A stretch of 64,000 bases of DNA from Brevundimonas sp. NIBR11 (GCF_027912535.1 NZ_CP115465.1:1530001-1594000), one strand, 5' to 3'. Shown: positions 19,782 to 29,208, counted from the stretch's first letter. Program-made: numbers and translations. The notes: a model not told the origin generated them from the letters alone.

Positions 19782-20627
19782 ATGTCCGAACAGCTTTCCG
19801 TCACTATCGACGGCCTGACCATCCCCCAGCTCGGCTTCGGCACCTGGCAGTTGGAGCCCGCCGACGCGCGGCGCATGGTCGCGGAGGCCCTCCGCATCGG
19901 CTATCGCCACATCGACACCGCGTGGATCTATCATAACGAGGCGGCGGTCGGCGACGGCATCCGCGACGCCATCGAGGCCGGCCATGTCGCGCGCGAAGAC
20001 ATCTGGCTGACCACCAAGATCTGGGTCGCCCATTTCGAGCACGACGCCCTGCTGCGTCAGGCAGAGGAATCGGCGGCCAGCCTCGGGTTCACGCCCGACC
20101 TGCTCCTTCTGCATTGGCCGAAGGCGACGCCGACCTTCGCCGAAACGCTCGGCGCGCTGAACGAAGCAAAGGACAGGGGTCTGACCCGCGCCATCGGCCT
20201 GTCCAACTTCCCGTCCGCCGAGTTCCGTCAGGCGCAGAGCCTGTCCCCTGCCCGGCTGATCACAAACCAGGTCGAATACCATCCCTACCTGTCGCTGAAG
20301 ACCCTGCGCGCCACGGCCGCAGAGCTCGGGTCGTCGATCACCGCCTGGTCGCCCCTGGCCCAGGGACAGATCGCCGACGATCCGATCATCGGCGAGATCG
20401 CCAGGACCCACGGCAAGTCGAACGGACAGGTCACCCTGCGCTGGCTGGTGCAACAGGGCGTCGTCGCCATCCCCCGCACGCAGAAGCCCGAGCGCGCCGC
20501 CGAGAATTTCGACATCTGGGATTTCCAGCTCTCTGACGAAGAGATGGCCCGCATCCACGCCCTGGCCCGCCCTGACGGCCGCCTGGGCGACTGGCTCGAC
20601 AAGGACTTCCGCTGGGACCAAGAATAA
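19782..20627 (+). CDS. Aldo/keto reductase
   Basis: This is an NADPH-dependent oxidoreductase of the AKR superfamily. The catalytic tetrad is visible as Asp45 and Tyr50 (HIDTAWIY), Lys79 (LTTKIW) and His111 (LLLLHWPK). The C-terminal cofactor segment GVVAIPRTQKPERAAENFDIWDF is also typical. The length, 281 residues, fits the AKR5/2,5-diketo-gluconate reductase-like subgroup. The physiological substrate cannot be told. It lies about 70 bp after the tandem duplication and is followed by a small HTH gene on the same strand. Confidence 0.93.
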   Translation: MSEQLSVTIDGLTIPQLGFGTWQLEPADARRMVAEALRIGYRHIDTAWIYHNEAAVGDGIRDAIEAGHVAREDIWLTTKIWVAHFEHDALLRQAEESAASLGFTPDLLLLHWPKATPTFAETLGALNEAKDRGLTRAIGLSNFPSAEFRQAQSLSPARLITNQVEYHPYLSLKTLRATAAELGSSITAWSPLAQGQIADDPIIGEIARTHGKSNGQVTLRWLVQQGVVAIPRTQKPERAAENFDIWDFQLSDEEMARIHALARPDGRLGDWLDKDFRWDQE

Positions 20628-20665
20628 GGCCAGACGCGACGCCAAGCCGCGCACGGAGGCGACCC

Positions 20666-20914
20666 ATGGGCTCTGTTCTCGGCTTTCCCGGCATCGATCC
20701 GCAGGATGCGGCCATCGGCGCCCGCCTGAAGCGCTGGCGGGAACAGCGCGGCGTCGACATCGACGCCGTCGCCGCGGCCCTGAAGATCACTCCAGAGGAA
20801 GAACGCCGCGCTGAAGCCGGTCGCGCCCATCTGACGGCGCTCCAGATCGCCGCCGCCACGCGCACCCTGCGCCTGCCGATGTGGGCGCTTGTCTCCGACC
20901 GTCCGGCCTACTGA
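20666..20914 (+). CDS. Small helix-turn-helix-like protein
   Basis: The 82-residue protein resembles the start of XRE-type regulators: IGARLKRWREQRGVDIDAVAAALKITPEEERRAEAGRAHLTALQIAAATRTLRLPMWAL matches the five-helix pattern, with no effector domain. A good GGAGG precedes the ATG. The stop overlaps the next start (TGATG), so it is coupled to the downstream membrane protein gene. It could be a DNA-binding protein or a degenerate relative; the recognition helix is atypically acidic. Confidence 0.72.
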   Translation: MGSVLGFPGIDPQDAAIGARLKRWREQRGVDIDAVAAALKITPEEERRAEAGRAHLTALQIAAATRTLRLPMWALVSDRPAY

Positions 20915-21579
20915 TGATCCAGAGGATGCACGGCGCGGCGCGCGGCTGGCGCATTCTGTTTGCGGTGGTCGGCTGGGCCGGATTGGTGGCCCAATATGTG
21001 CTGCTGTTGAACGGCGGAACGCGGTCGGTCGTCGGCTCGACGGTCATCTTCTTCAGCTATTTCACCATCCTGACCAATGTGCTGGTCGCCCTCGCCTTGA
21101 CGGCGCCCGCCGTGTTCCCCGACAGTCGGCTGGGCCGCTGGACGACGACCGAGGGCGTTCGCGCGGCCGTAGCCATGTACATCGCGGTGGTCGGCATCGT
21201 GTACCACGCGCTTCTGGCCGCGACCTGGGCGCCGCAAGGCGCGCTGGCGGTGGTCAATCAGGTCCTGCACACCGTCATGCCCATCGCCTTCGTGCTGGAC
21301 TGGCTGCTGTTCACACCCAAGGGTCGGCTGCGCTGGATCGACCCTGTGAAGTGGCTGGCCTATCCCCTGCTCTACGGCGTCTTCACAGTCATCCACGGCC
21401 AGCACGTCGGCTGGTATCCCTACTGGTTCATCGACATCGGTGCGCTCGGCTGGGGACCGGCTCTGGTCAACTTCGGCGCCCTGCTCGTTTTCTTCCTGAC
21501 CCTCGGCCTGATCGTCGCGGCATTGGATCGCGGGCTGGCCGCGCTCGGCAAGGGTGACAGTTCCCTCACGCCGTCCTAA
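20914..21579 (+). CDS. Pr6Pr family membrane protein
   Basis: This integral membrane protein of 221 residues has six predicted spans. It fits the Pr6Pr family through FFSYFTILTNVLVALAL, YHALLAATWAPQG, VLHTVMPIAFVLDWLLF and YGVFTVIHGQHVGWYPYWFID. The family has no firmly assigned biochemical function. The ATG at 20914 overlaps the stop of the small HTH gene; an ATG at 20926 is another possibility. It precedes ubiD by 9 bp. Confidence 0.83.
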   Translation: MIQRMHGAARGWRILFAVVGWAGLVAQYVLLLNGGTRSVVGSTVIFFSYFTILTNVLVALALTAPAVFPDSRLGRWTTTEGVRAAVAMYIAVVGIVYHALLAATWAPQGALAVVNQVLHTVMPIAFVLDWLLFTPKGRLRWIDPVKWLAYPLLYGVFTVIHGQHVGWYPYWFIDIGALGWGPALVNFGALLVFFLTLGLIVAALDRGLAALGKGDSSLTPS

Positions 21580-21588
21580 GCGGGCCGC

Positions 21589-23118
21589 ATGGCTTACAAA
21601 TCCCTGCGCGACTTCATGGCCCAGCTGGAGGCCGACGGCGAACTCGTCCGCGTGACCGAACCCGTGTCCACCGTGCTGGAGATGACCGAGATCCAGACCC
21701 GCCTTCTCCGCAACGGCGGCCCGGCCGTCCTGTTCGAAAAGCCGGTCATGCCCGATGGTTCGATCAGCCCCATCCCGGCGCTCGCGAACCTGTTCGGCAC
21801 GGTGAAGCGCGTCGCCATGGGGGTGACGCTGGAGAAGAAGGCCCGCACCACGGCCGCCGAGTTGCGCGAGGTCGGTGAACTTCTGGCCTTCCTGCGCAAT
21901 CCGACCCCTCCGCGCGGCCTCGGCGACGCCATGGAGATGCTGCCCCTGGCCCAGACGGTCATGTCCATGCGGCCGAAGATCGTGAAGTCGGCGCCGGTGC
22001 AGGAGGTCGTCTTGAAAGGCGACAAGATCGACCTGACAACGCTGCCCATCCAAACCTGCTGGCCCGGAGAGCCCGCGCCCCTGATCACCTGGGGTCTGGT
22101 CGTCACCAAGGGTCCGTCGGACGAGCGTGAGGACGACTTCAACCTCGGCATCTACCGCATGCAGGTGCTGGGCACGGACAAGGCCATCATGCGCTGGCTG
22201 GCACACCGCGGCGGCGCCCAGCACTACGCCCGGCACAAGAAGGCCGGAAAGCGCGAGCCCCTGCCCGCCGCCGTCGTGCTCGGCGCCGATCCGGGGACCA
22301 TCCTGGCCGCCGTGACGCCCGTGCCGGAAACTCTGAGCGAATACCAGTTCGCGGGCCTGATGCGCGGCGCCAAGGCCGAACTGGTCGCCTGCAAGACCGT
22401 GCCCCTGATGGTCCCGGCCCAGGCCGAGATCGTGCTGGAAGGCCATGTCCTGCTCGACGAACACGCCGACGAAGGCCCCTACGGCGACCACACCGGCTAC
22501 TACAACTCGGTCGAAACCTTCCCGGTCTTCCAGGTGACGGCCATCACCATGCGCCGCGATCCCATCTATCTGACCACCTTCACCGGCCGCCCGCCGGACG
22601 AGCCCAGCGTGCTGGGAGAGGCGCTGAACGAGGTCTTCATCCCCTTGCTGCGCGCCCAGTTTCCGGAGATCACCGACTTCTGGCTGCCGCCCGAGGGCTG
22701 CAGCTATCGCATCGCCGTAGTGTCGATGAAGAAGGCCTACCCCGGCCACGCCAAGCGGGTGATGCTGGGCGTCTGGAGCTACCTCCGACAGTTCATGTAC
22801 ACGAAATGGGTCATCGTCGTGGACGACGACATCGACGCCCGCGACTGGAAGGACGTCATGTGGGCGGTCTCGACCAAGATGGACCCGGCGCGCGATATCA
22901 CCCTGATCGAGAACACCCCCATCGACTATCTGGACTTCGCCAGCCCGGAGAGCGGCCTCGGCTCCAAGATCGGACTGGACGCCACCGACAAATGGCCGCC
23001 CGAGACCAAACGCGAATGGGGCGAGGAAATCCGCATGGACGCCGAGGTCGTCGAGAAGGTCAGCGGCATGTGGGACCGGCTTGGTTTGCCGGGTGACGGA
23101 ACGCCGATCTGGAAATAG
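21589..23118 (+). CDS. ubiD: 4-hydroxy-3-polyprenylbenzoate decarboxylase UbiD
   Basis: UbiD decarboxylates the polyprenylated benzoate intermediate of ubiquinone synthesis using prenylated FMN supplied by UbiX. The 509 residues match E. coli UbiD (497) closely over long stretches: [61 protein letters not shown] with the catalytic acidic residue, and the C-terminal [20 protein letters not shown]. No ubiX is present here. The gene follows the Pr6Pr gene by 9 bp and may be co-transcribed with it. Confidence 0.94.
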   Translation: MAYKSLRDFMAQLEADGELVRVTEPVSTVLEMTEIQTRLLRNGGPAVLFEKPVMPDGSISPIPALANLFGTVKRVAMGVTLEKKARTTAAELREVGELLAFLRNPTPPRGLGDAMEMLPLAQTVMSMRPKIVKSAPVQEVVLKGDKIDLTTLPIQTCWPGEPAPLITWGLVVTKGPSDEREDDFNLGIYRMQVLGTDKAIMRWLAHRGGAQHYARHKKAGKREPLPAAVVLGADPGTILAAVTPVPETLSEYQFAGLMRGAKAELVACKTVPLMVPAQAEIVLEGHVLLDEHADEGPYGDHTGYYNSVETFPVFQVTAITMRRDPIYLTTFTGRPPDEPSVLGEALNEVFIPLLRAQFPEITDFWLPPEGCSYRIAVVSMKKAYPGHAKRVMLGVWSYLRQFMYTKWVIVVDDDIDARDWKDVMWAVSTKMDPARDITLIENTPIDYLDFASPESGLGSKIGLDATDKWPPETKREWGEEIRMDAEVVEKVSGMWDRLGLPGDGTPIWK

Positions 23119-23145
23119 GTTGCCGGATCAACCGCCGGGGGGCCA

Positions 23146-23769
23146 ATGAGCGCGTTCGAGTTCTTCTTTAGCTTCTACGGCCTGCTGCTCGGCCTATCCG
23201 TCGCCGAACTGGTCGGCGGCTTCTCGCGGGTTCTGCACGAGCGTCAGCGGGTGCGGTTCGGTTGGCGCACGCCCCTGCTGGCCCTATTCGTGGCCATGGA
23301 TGTAGCGACCTTCTGGAGCCAGGCGTGGACCATCTTCAGGGGCGCGCCTTTCAACCTGGCCCTGCTGTTCATCGGTCTGGTCGTCGCCGCCACCTTCTAC
23401 GTCGCCGCCAGCGTGACTTTCCCACGCGTGACGGCCGAGGGCGTGGACGAGCGCATCGACCTGAACGACCACTTCTGGGCTCACCGAAGGCTGATCTTCA
23501 GCTGCATCCTGGCCGCCAACGTCATCATCGGCGTGATCTTCGTGGCTCTGATGTCCGTCGACGCCGGTTTCGCCAGCCTGTCGAGCGCGCGTCTGTGGAT
23601 CGGCTTCGCGGTCTTCGGCCTGGGCAGCGCTGCCGCCGCCTTCGCCCCGCGCGGTATCGCCGGCTGCGCCCTGATCGCCCTCGTCCTCTACAGCCTGTTC
23701 AACGTCGTCCGATCGGCATTAGTGCTTATCGAGGCGGGCGGCTGGTCGCTCCCGCCTATGGGAAGCTGA
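23146..23769 (+). CDS. Hypothetical membrane protein, first of a paralogous pair
   Basis: This 207-residue protein has about six hydrophobic spans and no recognised family. The N-terminus MSAFEFFFSFYGLLLGLSVAEL is nearly identical to that of the next gene, and both share a TPLLA...D.A.FW segment. A GGGGG-type Shine-Dalgarno precedes the ATG. It ends one base before the following gene starts, so the pair is co-expressed and may form a heteromer. Confidence 0.75.
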   Translation: MSAFEFFFSFYGLLLGLSVAELVGGFSRVLHERQRVRFGWRTPLLALFVAMDVATFWSQAWTIFRGAPFNLALLFIGLVVAATFYVAASVTFPRVTAEGVDERIDLNDHFWAHRRLIFSCILAANVIIGVIFVALMSVDAGFASLSSARLWIGFAVFGLGSAAAAFAPRGIAGCALIALVLYSLFNVVRSALVLIEAGGWSLPPMGS

Positions 23770-23770
23770 C

Positions 23771-24322
23771 ATGAGCGCGTTCGAGTTCTTCTTCAGCTTC
23801 TTCGGCCTGATCCTTGGGCTCTCGGTCGTCGAGGTGATGACCGGCGTGGCCCGGGTGCTGAAGCAACGTCGACGCATCAAGGTCGGCTACGTCACGCCGC
23901 TTCTGGCCGTGCTGCTGCTCGTCGACCTCGCCAGCTTCTGGGCCAACACCTGGGGGATGTTGCAGGACATCCAGATCAGCCTCGGGCTGCTGGTCGTGGG
24001 CGTGATGGTCGCTGGTGTCTATTTCCTGGCCGCTTCGATGGTGTTCGCCGACGACCTCGATGAATGGCCCTCGCTGGACGCCTTTTATGACGCCCACAAG
24101 CGCTGGGTCGTCGGCGGGGTCTGGCTGGCCAACATGCTGTCGGGGTTCGCCTTCACCGCCTTCGTCACCACGCCGGCCGAGTACTGGTCCGGCATGATCA
24201 GTCTGCCCAGCCTGATCACTGTCGGCTGGTTCACTGCGGTCATGGGGGGCGTGGCCTTGTTTCGGGACCACCGCATCAATGCGGCTCTGTTGGTGATCGG
24301 CCTGTCGGGTTACGTGTTGTAG
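23771..24322 (+). CDS. Hypothetical membrane protein, second of a paralogous pair
   Basis: This 183-residue protein is a paralogue of the preceding one: it starts MSAFEFFFSFFGLILGLSVVEV and keeps the VTPLLAVLLLVDLASFWANTW block. It has about five hydrophobic spans and lacks roughly 25 residues relative to its partner. An acidic loop with ADDLDEWPSLDAFYDAHKRW corresponds to the DERIDLNDHFWAHRR loop of the first protein. Function unknown. The M14 peptidase gene begins 2 bp downstream. Confidence 0.75.
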   Translation: MSAFEFFFSFFGLILGLSVVEVMTGVARVLKQRRRIKVGYVTPLLAVLLLVDLASFWANTWGMLQDIQISLGLLVVGVMVAGVYFLAASMVFADDLDEWPSLDAFYDAHKRWVVGGVWLANMLSGFAFTAFVTTPAEYWSGMISLPSLITVGWFTAVMGGVALFRDHRINAALLVIGLSGYVL

Positions 24323-24324
24323 CC

Positions 24325-26154
24325 ATGACGCCGATCCGCCTCCTGATCCTCGCCGCCCTGGCGGCCCTCGCCTCGAGTCCCGCCATGTCCCAGTCCGTTT
24401 CGACCCCCGCCCCCTGGGATCAGCCTTTCCTGCCGCCGCCGCTGGAGTGGAACGGGGCCAGCCGCGCCCTGCTGGCCGACGCCTCCAACCCGCGGATCAC
24501 CGACTTCGAGCGTGACCCGGCGCATGACTTCAGCCCCGACTACGCCGCGACCCGCGCCTGGTTTGACCGGCTCGACGCGGCGTCGGACCTGATCCGCATC
24601 CAGCAATTCGGCGTCTCGCCCGAAGGCCGCCCGATCTACGCCGTCATCGCCTCGAAGGACGGCGCGGCGCTCGATCCATCCAAGCCCGTCCTCCTGGCCC
24701 AGGCCGGCATCCACCCCGGCGAGATCGACGGCAAGGACGCGGGCATGATGCTGCTGCGCGACATGGCGTTTGGCGACAAAGGCGACCTTCTGGACCACGC
24801 CAACCTGGTCCTGATCCCCATCCTGTCGGTCGACGGTCACGAGCGCGCCTCGCCCTATAGCCGCCCGAACCAGCGAGGTCCCCGCATTCAGGGCTGGCGC
24901 AACACCGGCACGAACCAGAACCTCAACCGAGACTTCATGAAGCTGGACCAGCCGGAGATGCAGGCCCTGCGCACCTTCATCAATGCGCTGAAGCCTGACC
25001 TCTATCTGGACATCCACGTCACGGACGGGATGGATTACCAGTACGACGTCACCTACGGCTTCAATGGCGAGTTCGACGCCTTCAGCCGGTCGCCCGACAG
25101 CGCCCGCTGGCTCGACCGGGTGTTCAAGCCCGCCATGAACGAGGCGCTGGAGGCGGAGGGCCATATCCCCGGCCCGCTGGTCTTCGGCATCGACGACCAG
25201 AACCCGCGCGCAGGCCTGAACGACGGAGGTCTGGGCGAGCGGTTCTCGAATGGCTGGGGCGATGCGGCCCACGTGCCGACCATCCTGATCGAGAACCACA
25301 GCCTGAAGCCCTACGAGCAGCGGGTGCTGGGGACCTACGTCTTCCTCGAGGCGTCCCTGCGCATCCTGGCCGAGAATATCGCGCCCCTGCGCGCCGCGAT
25401 CGCGGCCGACCGCGCCCGGCGCCCGGCCGAAATCCTCGCCAATTTCGAATCCGATCCGGTCCCGCACCAGACCCGCGACTTCAAGGGCGTGCTTTACGAG
25501 ACCTACGACAGCCCCGCGTCCGGCCGTCAGGAGATCCGCTGGCTGGGCCGTCCCGACCCGGAGGTGTGGCGCCTGCCCTACTACGGTTCGCGCGCCGGGA
25601 TCCGTCTGAACCGCCCGACCGCCTACTGGGTGCCGGCCTATCGCACCGACATCATCGAACGGCTTCGCCTCCACGGCCTGACGATGGAGACGCTGGATGC
25701 GCCGCACACCGTGTCGGTCGAGATGCTGCACCTCGACAACCCGACCCTGGCCGGCCGGCCCAACGAAGGCCACGTCCAGGCGACCGTCACCGACGTCACG
25801 GCCGAGCGTCGCGAATGGACCTATGCCCCCGGCTCCGTCCGGATCCCGACCGATCAGCCTCTGGGCGACATCGCCGTCCTCCTGCTGGAGCCGCAGTCGT
25901 CGGAGAGCTTCTTCGCCTGGGGCATGTTCCCCGAGGTCCTCAGCCGCGTCGAATACATCGAGGGCTACGCCATCGCCCCGCTGGCCGAGGCCATGATGGC
26001 CGCCGATCCCGCGCTGAAAACCGAATTCGAGGCCAAACTCGCCGCCGAGCCGGAGTTCGCCGCCAATGGCGATGCCCGTTTGGCGTGGTTCTACGAACGA
26101 ACCCCGTTCTATGATGCCCGCTACCGACTCTATCCGGTCGGACGGGAGGACTAG
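24325..26154 (+). CDS. Secreted M14-family zinc carboxypeptidase-like protein
   Basis: The 609-residue protein begins with a signal peptide (MTPIRLLILAALAALASSPAMSQS). The M14 zinc site HxxE is seen in LLAQAGIHPGEIDGKDAGMM, and the third ligand is likely the His in LYLDIHVTDGMDYQYD. The segment GRPIYAVIASKDG is also usual for the family. The C-terminal third (from about residue 390) is an additional domain. It probably acts in the periplasm or outside on peptides. It follows the membrane protein pair with a 2-bp gap and precedes a MAPEG gene by 2 bp. Confidence 0.88.
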   Translation: MTPIRLLILAALAALASSPAMSQSVSTPAPWDQPFLPPPLEWNGASRALLADASNPRITDFERDPAHDFSPDYAATRAWFDRLDAASDLIRIQQFGVSPEGRPIYAVIASKDGAALDPSKPVLLAQAGIHPGEIDGKDAGMMLLRDMAFGDKGDLLDHANLVLIPILSVDGHERASPYSRPNQRGPRIQGWRNTGTNQNLNRDFMKLDQPEMQALRTFINALKPDLYLDIHVTDGMDYQYDVTYGFNGEFDAFSRSPDSARWLDRVFKPAMNEALEAEGHIPGPLVFGIDDQNPRAGLNDGGLGERFSNGWGDAAHVPTILIENHSLKPYEQRVLGTYVFLEASLRILAENIAPLRAAIAADRARRPAEILANFESDPVPHQTRDFKGVLYETYDSPASGRQEIRWLGRPDPEVWRLPYYGSRAGIRLNRPTAYWVPAYRTDIIERLRLHGLTMETLDAPHTVSVEMLHLDNPTLAGRPNEGHVQATVTDVTAERREWTYAPGSVRIPTDQPLGDIAVLLLEPQSSESFFAWGMFPEVLSRVEYIEGYAIAPLAEAMMAADPALKTEFEAKLAAEPEFAANGDARLAWFYERTPFYDARYRLYPVGRED

Positions 26155-26156
26155 AC

Positions 26157-26579
26157 ATGGACGTGCTGACGGCGATGACCCCGGCTCAGGCCGCCGCTCT
26201 GTGGAGCGGACTTATGATTATCCTGCTGGTGGTTCTAGGCGTTCGCGTCGCCTTGGCCCGGCGCGGCAACAAGGTTCTGTTGGGCGACGGCGGCAACGAG
26301 GCGGTCCTGTTGGCCAGCCGCGTGTTCGGCAACGCCGCCGAATACATTCCCGTTGCGATCGGCGCTCTGCTGGGCCTCAGCCTGCTCGGCATGCCCGCGT
26401 ATGTCCTGCACGTCCTCGGCGGGTTGTTGTTCGTCGGCCGGATCGTCCATGCGGCGGGTCTCAGCACCAAGGGCGTTACCGCCGGCCGCCTCTTCGGCAT
26501 GGCCCTGACCTGGCTTCCCCTGCTGGCCGCGGGCGCCATGCTGGTCGTTCACGCCTTCGTCGGCACGCCGCACGGCTAG
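26157..26579 (+). CDS. MAPEG family membrane protein
   Basis: This 140-residue protein has four hydrophobic spans and the MAPEG-type loop ALARRGNKVLLGDGGNEAVLLASRVFGNAAEYIP, in which the Arg and the N.AEY.P motif are characteristic of the glutathione S-transferase-like branch (compare E. coli YecN). The reaction is unknown. It begins 2 bp after the M14 peptidase stop and is the last gene of that run; structured repeats follow. Confidence 0.88.
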   Translation: MDVLTAMTPAQAAALWSGLMIILLVVLGVRVALARRGNKVLLGDGGNEAVLLASRVFGNAAEYIPVAIGALLGLSLLGMPAYVLHVLGGLLFVGRIVHAAGLSTKGVTAGRLFGMALTWLPLLAAGAMLVVHAFVGTPHG

Positions 26580-26606
26580 AAAACGACCATCCCGATCCCC
26601 ATCATA

Positions 26607-26757
26607 CCTCGGTCCCGAGGCGTGGCGGAGACCGATCTTTGACATCGTCCGTGAGAATCCGACCTAACGGACTATCCCGACTCCAATCCCGGGGTCGGTA
26701 TCGGCTCCGACCGACCCGACTTAACGGACTATCCCGACTCCGTTTTCCGGAGTCGGG
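26607..26757. repeat. Duplicated hairpin repeats between MAPEG gene and pmbA
   Basis: A 26-bp sequence at 26659-26684 recurs at 26716-26741 with one mismatch (CTAACGG versus TTAACGG), period 57 bp. Each copy runs into a hairpin: 26677-26684 with 26691-26698, and a perfect 10-bp stem CCCGACTCCG (26733-26742) with CGGAGTCGGG (26748-26757). A third short palindrome, CCTCGG-TC-CCGAGG, is at 26607-26620. The last hairpin could terminate the upstream operon, although no T-run follows. The rest of the 222-bp gap shows no gene. Confidence 0.8.
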
Positions 26758-26801
26758 TCCGGCGACATTGCGGCCCGGCCCCCGGTCCGCCATATCGGGC
26801 C

Positions 26802-28148
26802 ATGCCTGACAGCCTCCCTGCTTCCGACCTGCTCCACGACATCGTCGCCGCCGCCCTGAAGGCCGGGGCTGACGGCGCGGAGGCCGCCACCGCCGAGCGC
26901 TCTTCCCTGTCCGTCGGCGTCCGCAACGGCGCCCTCGAAGACGTCGAGCGCGAGGAGAGCCGCGACCTCGGTCTGCGCGTCTTCATCGGCAAGCGTCAGG
27001 CCACCGTCTCCGCCTCGGACCTGTCCGAGGCCACCCGTACCCGGCTCGTCGAGCGCGCCGTCGCCATGGCGAAACTGGCGCCCGAAGACCCCTATGCCGG
27101 TATGGTTCCCGCCGCCGAACTGGCGCGCGGTCCCTTCCCCGACCTGCAGCTGTTCGACCCGTCCGAACGCAGCGCCGCCGAGCTGGAACAGGTCGCCCGC
27201 GAAGCCGAGGCCGTCGCCCTGGCCGTCCCCGGCGTCTCCAAGTCCGAGGGCGGCCACGCCGGGACCGCCTCGACCCGCTGGCGTCTGGTGACCTCCGAGG
27301 GCTTCGACGGCGCCTATGCCTCGACCGGCTTCTCGCTGGGCGTCGGGGTCATCGCCGAGAAGGACGGGGCCATGGAGCGCGGCGGCGAAAGCCGCTCGAC
27401 CCGCTGGCTCGAAGACCTGCCCGGCCCCGAAGGCATCGGCGCCGAGGCCGGAGCGCGCGCTATCGCCAAGTTGGGCCCGCGCAAGATCGCCTCGACCACC
27501 GCCCCGATCATCTTCGAGCGCCGGGTCGCGACCCAGGTCCTGTCGCCCCTGCTGGGCGCCATCTCCGGCCTGGCCATCGCCCGCGGCACCTCCTTCCTGA
27601 AGGATCGGATGGGCCAACAGGTGCTGCCCAAGGGCGTCGGCCTGGTCGACGACCCGTTCCGCATCCGCGGCATGGCCTCCGCCCCCTTTGACGACGAAGG
27701 CTCCCCGGTCCAGGCGCGCAATCTGGTCGACGACGGCGTCCTGACGACCTGGCTGTTGAACCACTCCGCCGCCGCCCAACTGGGTCTGACGACCACGGGC
27801 CATGCCTCTCGCGGTCTGGTCGGGCCCTCGGGCGTCCAGACCCACAACCTGCACCTGACGCCCGGCGACGCCGACCTCAACGGCCTGATGGGTCAGGCGG
27901 GAACGGGTCTGGTCATCACCTCCATGTTCGGCCCTTCGCTGAACGCCAACACGGGCGACTGGTCCGCCGGGGTGTCCGGCTACTGGTTCGAGAACGGCGA
28001 GGCCGCCTATCCGGTTTCGGAGATCACCGTCGCCGGCAATCTGGTCGACCTGTGGATGCGGCTGGTTCCAGGGTCGGACCTGGAGTTCCGGGGCGGGTTC
28101 AACAGCCCGTCGGTGCTGTTCGACGGCGTGGCTATCGCCGGCAAATGA
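26802..28148 (+). CDS. pmbA: TldD/PmbA family metalloprotease PmbA
   Basis: PmbA (TldE) forms a complex with TldD that degrades peptides and matures some RiPPs; in the heterodimer TldD holds the zinc site. The 448 residues match the usual PmbA length, with the N-terminal region ALKAGADGAEAATAERSSLSVGVRNGALEDVEREESRDLGLRVF and the C-terminal GVSGYWFENGEAAYPVSEITVAGNLVDLW. No HExxxH is visible, as expected for PmbA rather than TldD. Its stop overlaps the next gene's ATG (ATGA). Confidence 0.93.
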   Translation: MPDSLPASDLLHDIVAAALKAGADGAEAATAERSSLSVGVRNGALEDVEREESRDLGLRVFIGKRQATVSASDLSEATRTRLVERAVAMAKLAPEDPYAGMVPAAELARGPFPDLQLFDPSERSAAELEQVAREAEAVALAVPGVSKSEGGHAGTASTRWRLVTSEGFDGAYASTGFSLGVGVIAEKDGAMERGGESRSTRWLEDLPGPEGIGAEAGARAIAKLGPRKIASTTAPIIFERRVATQVLSPLLGAISGLAIARGTSFLKDRMGQQVLPKGVGLVDDPFRIRGMASAPFDDEGSPVQARNLVDDGVLTTWLLNHSAAAQLGLTTTGHASRGLVGPSGVQTHNLHLTPGDADLNGLMGQAGTGLVITSMFGPSLNANTGDWSAGVSGYWFENGEAAYPVSEITVAGNLVDLWMRLVPGSDLEFRGGFNSPSVLFDGVAIAGK

Positions 28149-28939
28149 TCGATCTCGCGGCCGACCTCGAGCTTATCAGGCAAGCAGCCCTCGCGGCCGG
28201 CGCCCTGGCCGAGGCCGAGCGGGACAAGGGCCTCAAGATCACCCACAAGAACGGCGGCTCCCCGGTCACCAACGCCGACCTCGCCGTCGACGCCATGCTG
28301 CAGGACCGGCTGCGCACCGCCCGGCCCGACTATGGCTGGCTGTCCGAGGAGACCGCCGACACCCCCGACCGCCTGACCCGGCGTCGGCTGTTTGTCGTCG
28401 ATCCTATCGACGGCACCGTCGCCTTCCTCAAGAACCAGCCCTGGTGGTGCGTGCCCATCGCTGTGGTCGAGGACGGCCAACCCGTCGCCGCCGTCATCCA
28501 TGTGCCCGCGACCGGGGAAACCTATGAGGCCACGGCGGGCGGCGGCGCTCGCCTGAACGGCCGCCCGATCAGCGCCTCCGACGTTGATACGCTTGACGAC
28601 GCCGCTGTCCTGGCCGACGCGCGCCTGATGGAGGGGCCGCACTGGCCCGAGCCCTGGCCGCCGATGCGCTACGAGAACCGCAATGCGCTGGCCTACCGCA
28701 TGGCCTTGGTCGCCTCAGGCGCCTTCGACGCGGCGATTGCGCTCACGCCCAAATGGGACTGGGACGTCTGTGCCGGAGCTCTGATCGCTGGCGAGGCGTC
28801 CGCGAAGGTGAGCGATCACCATGGCCGCCCATGGCTGTTCAACCGGCCGGACGCGCGCCAGGCCAGCCTGGTCTGCGCCGCCCCGGCCCTGCACCCGTTG
28901 ATCCTGAGGCGCACAACGCCTATCCCGCTGGCGACCTGA
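28145..28939 (+). CDS. cysQ: Inositol monophosphatase superfamily, 3'(2'),5'-bisphosphate nucleotidase-like (CysQ)
   Basis: This is a Mg-dependent phosphatase that probably hydrolyses pAp from sulfate assimilation. Metal ligands are visible as Glu68/Glu69 (WLSEET), Asp86 and Asp89 (VVDPIDGT) and the C-terminal WDWDVCAGALIAGEA. The 264 residues are normal for the family. The precise substrate (pAp versus inositol phosphate) cannot be fixed from sequence alone; the CysQ call leans on KITHKNGGSPVTNADLAVD. The start overlaps the pmbA stop and a DUF4170 gene follows by 26 bp. Confidence 0.85.
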   Translation: MIDLAADLELIRQAALAAGALAEAERDKGLKITHKNGGSPVTNADLAVDAMLQDRLRTARPDYGWLSEETADTPDRLTRRRLFVVDPIDGTVAFLKNQPWWCVPIAVVEDGQPVAAVIHVPATGETYEATAGGGARLNGRPISASDVDTLDDAAVLADARLMEGPHWPEPWPPMRYENRNALAYRMALVASGAFDAAIALTPKWDWDVCAGALIAGEASAKVSDHHGRPWLFNRPDARQASLVCAAPALHPLILRRTTPIPLAT

Positions 28940-28965
28940 TTTCTCCCCTTCTGCGGACCCGCCCC

Positions 28966-29208
28966 ATGACCGACGCCCACCACGACACCGACCAACTGCT
29001 TCACCTCGTGATCGGCGGCGAGTTGCGTCACCTGGACGCCCCGGTGTTCCGCGACCTGTCCAAGGTCGAGTTCGTAGGCGCCTATCCGAACTACGCCGAG
29101 GCCAAGGCCGCCTGGAAGGCTCGCGCCCAGGCCACGGTCGACAACGCCCACATGCGCTTCTTCATTCTGCACGCCCACCGGATGATCGATCCGCGCGGCG
29201 ACGCCTGA
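28966..29208 (+). CDS. DUF4170 domain protein
   Basis: This 80-residue soluble protein fits DUF4170, a small alphaproteobacterial family: LLHLVIGGELRHLDAPVFRDLSKVEFVGAYPNYAEAKAAWKARAQATVDNAHMRFFILHAHRMIDP. The family's function is unknown, but it is commonly found near lipid A genes, as here, where msbA-waaA-lpxK follow. It sits 26 bp after the cysQ-like gene on the same strand. Confidence 0.85.
   Translation: MTDAHHDTDQLLHLVIGGELRHLDAPVFRDLSKVEFVGAYPNYAEAKAAWKARAQATVDNAHMRFFILHAHRMIDPRGDA

Noticed and set aside
20908..22749. A 613-codon minus-strand open frame over the Pr6Pr and ubiD genes
   Set aside because: Both plus-strand genes are clearly recognised; the frame is a GC-rich antisense artefact with no domain signal.
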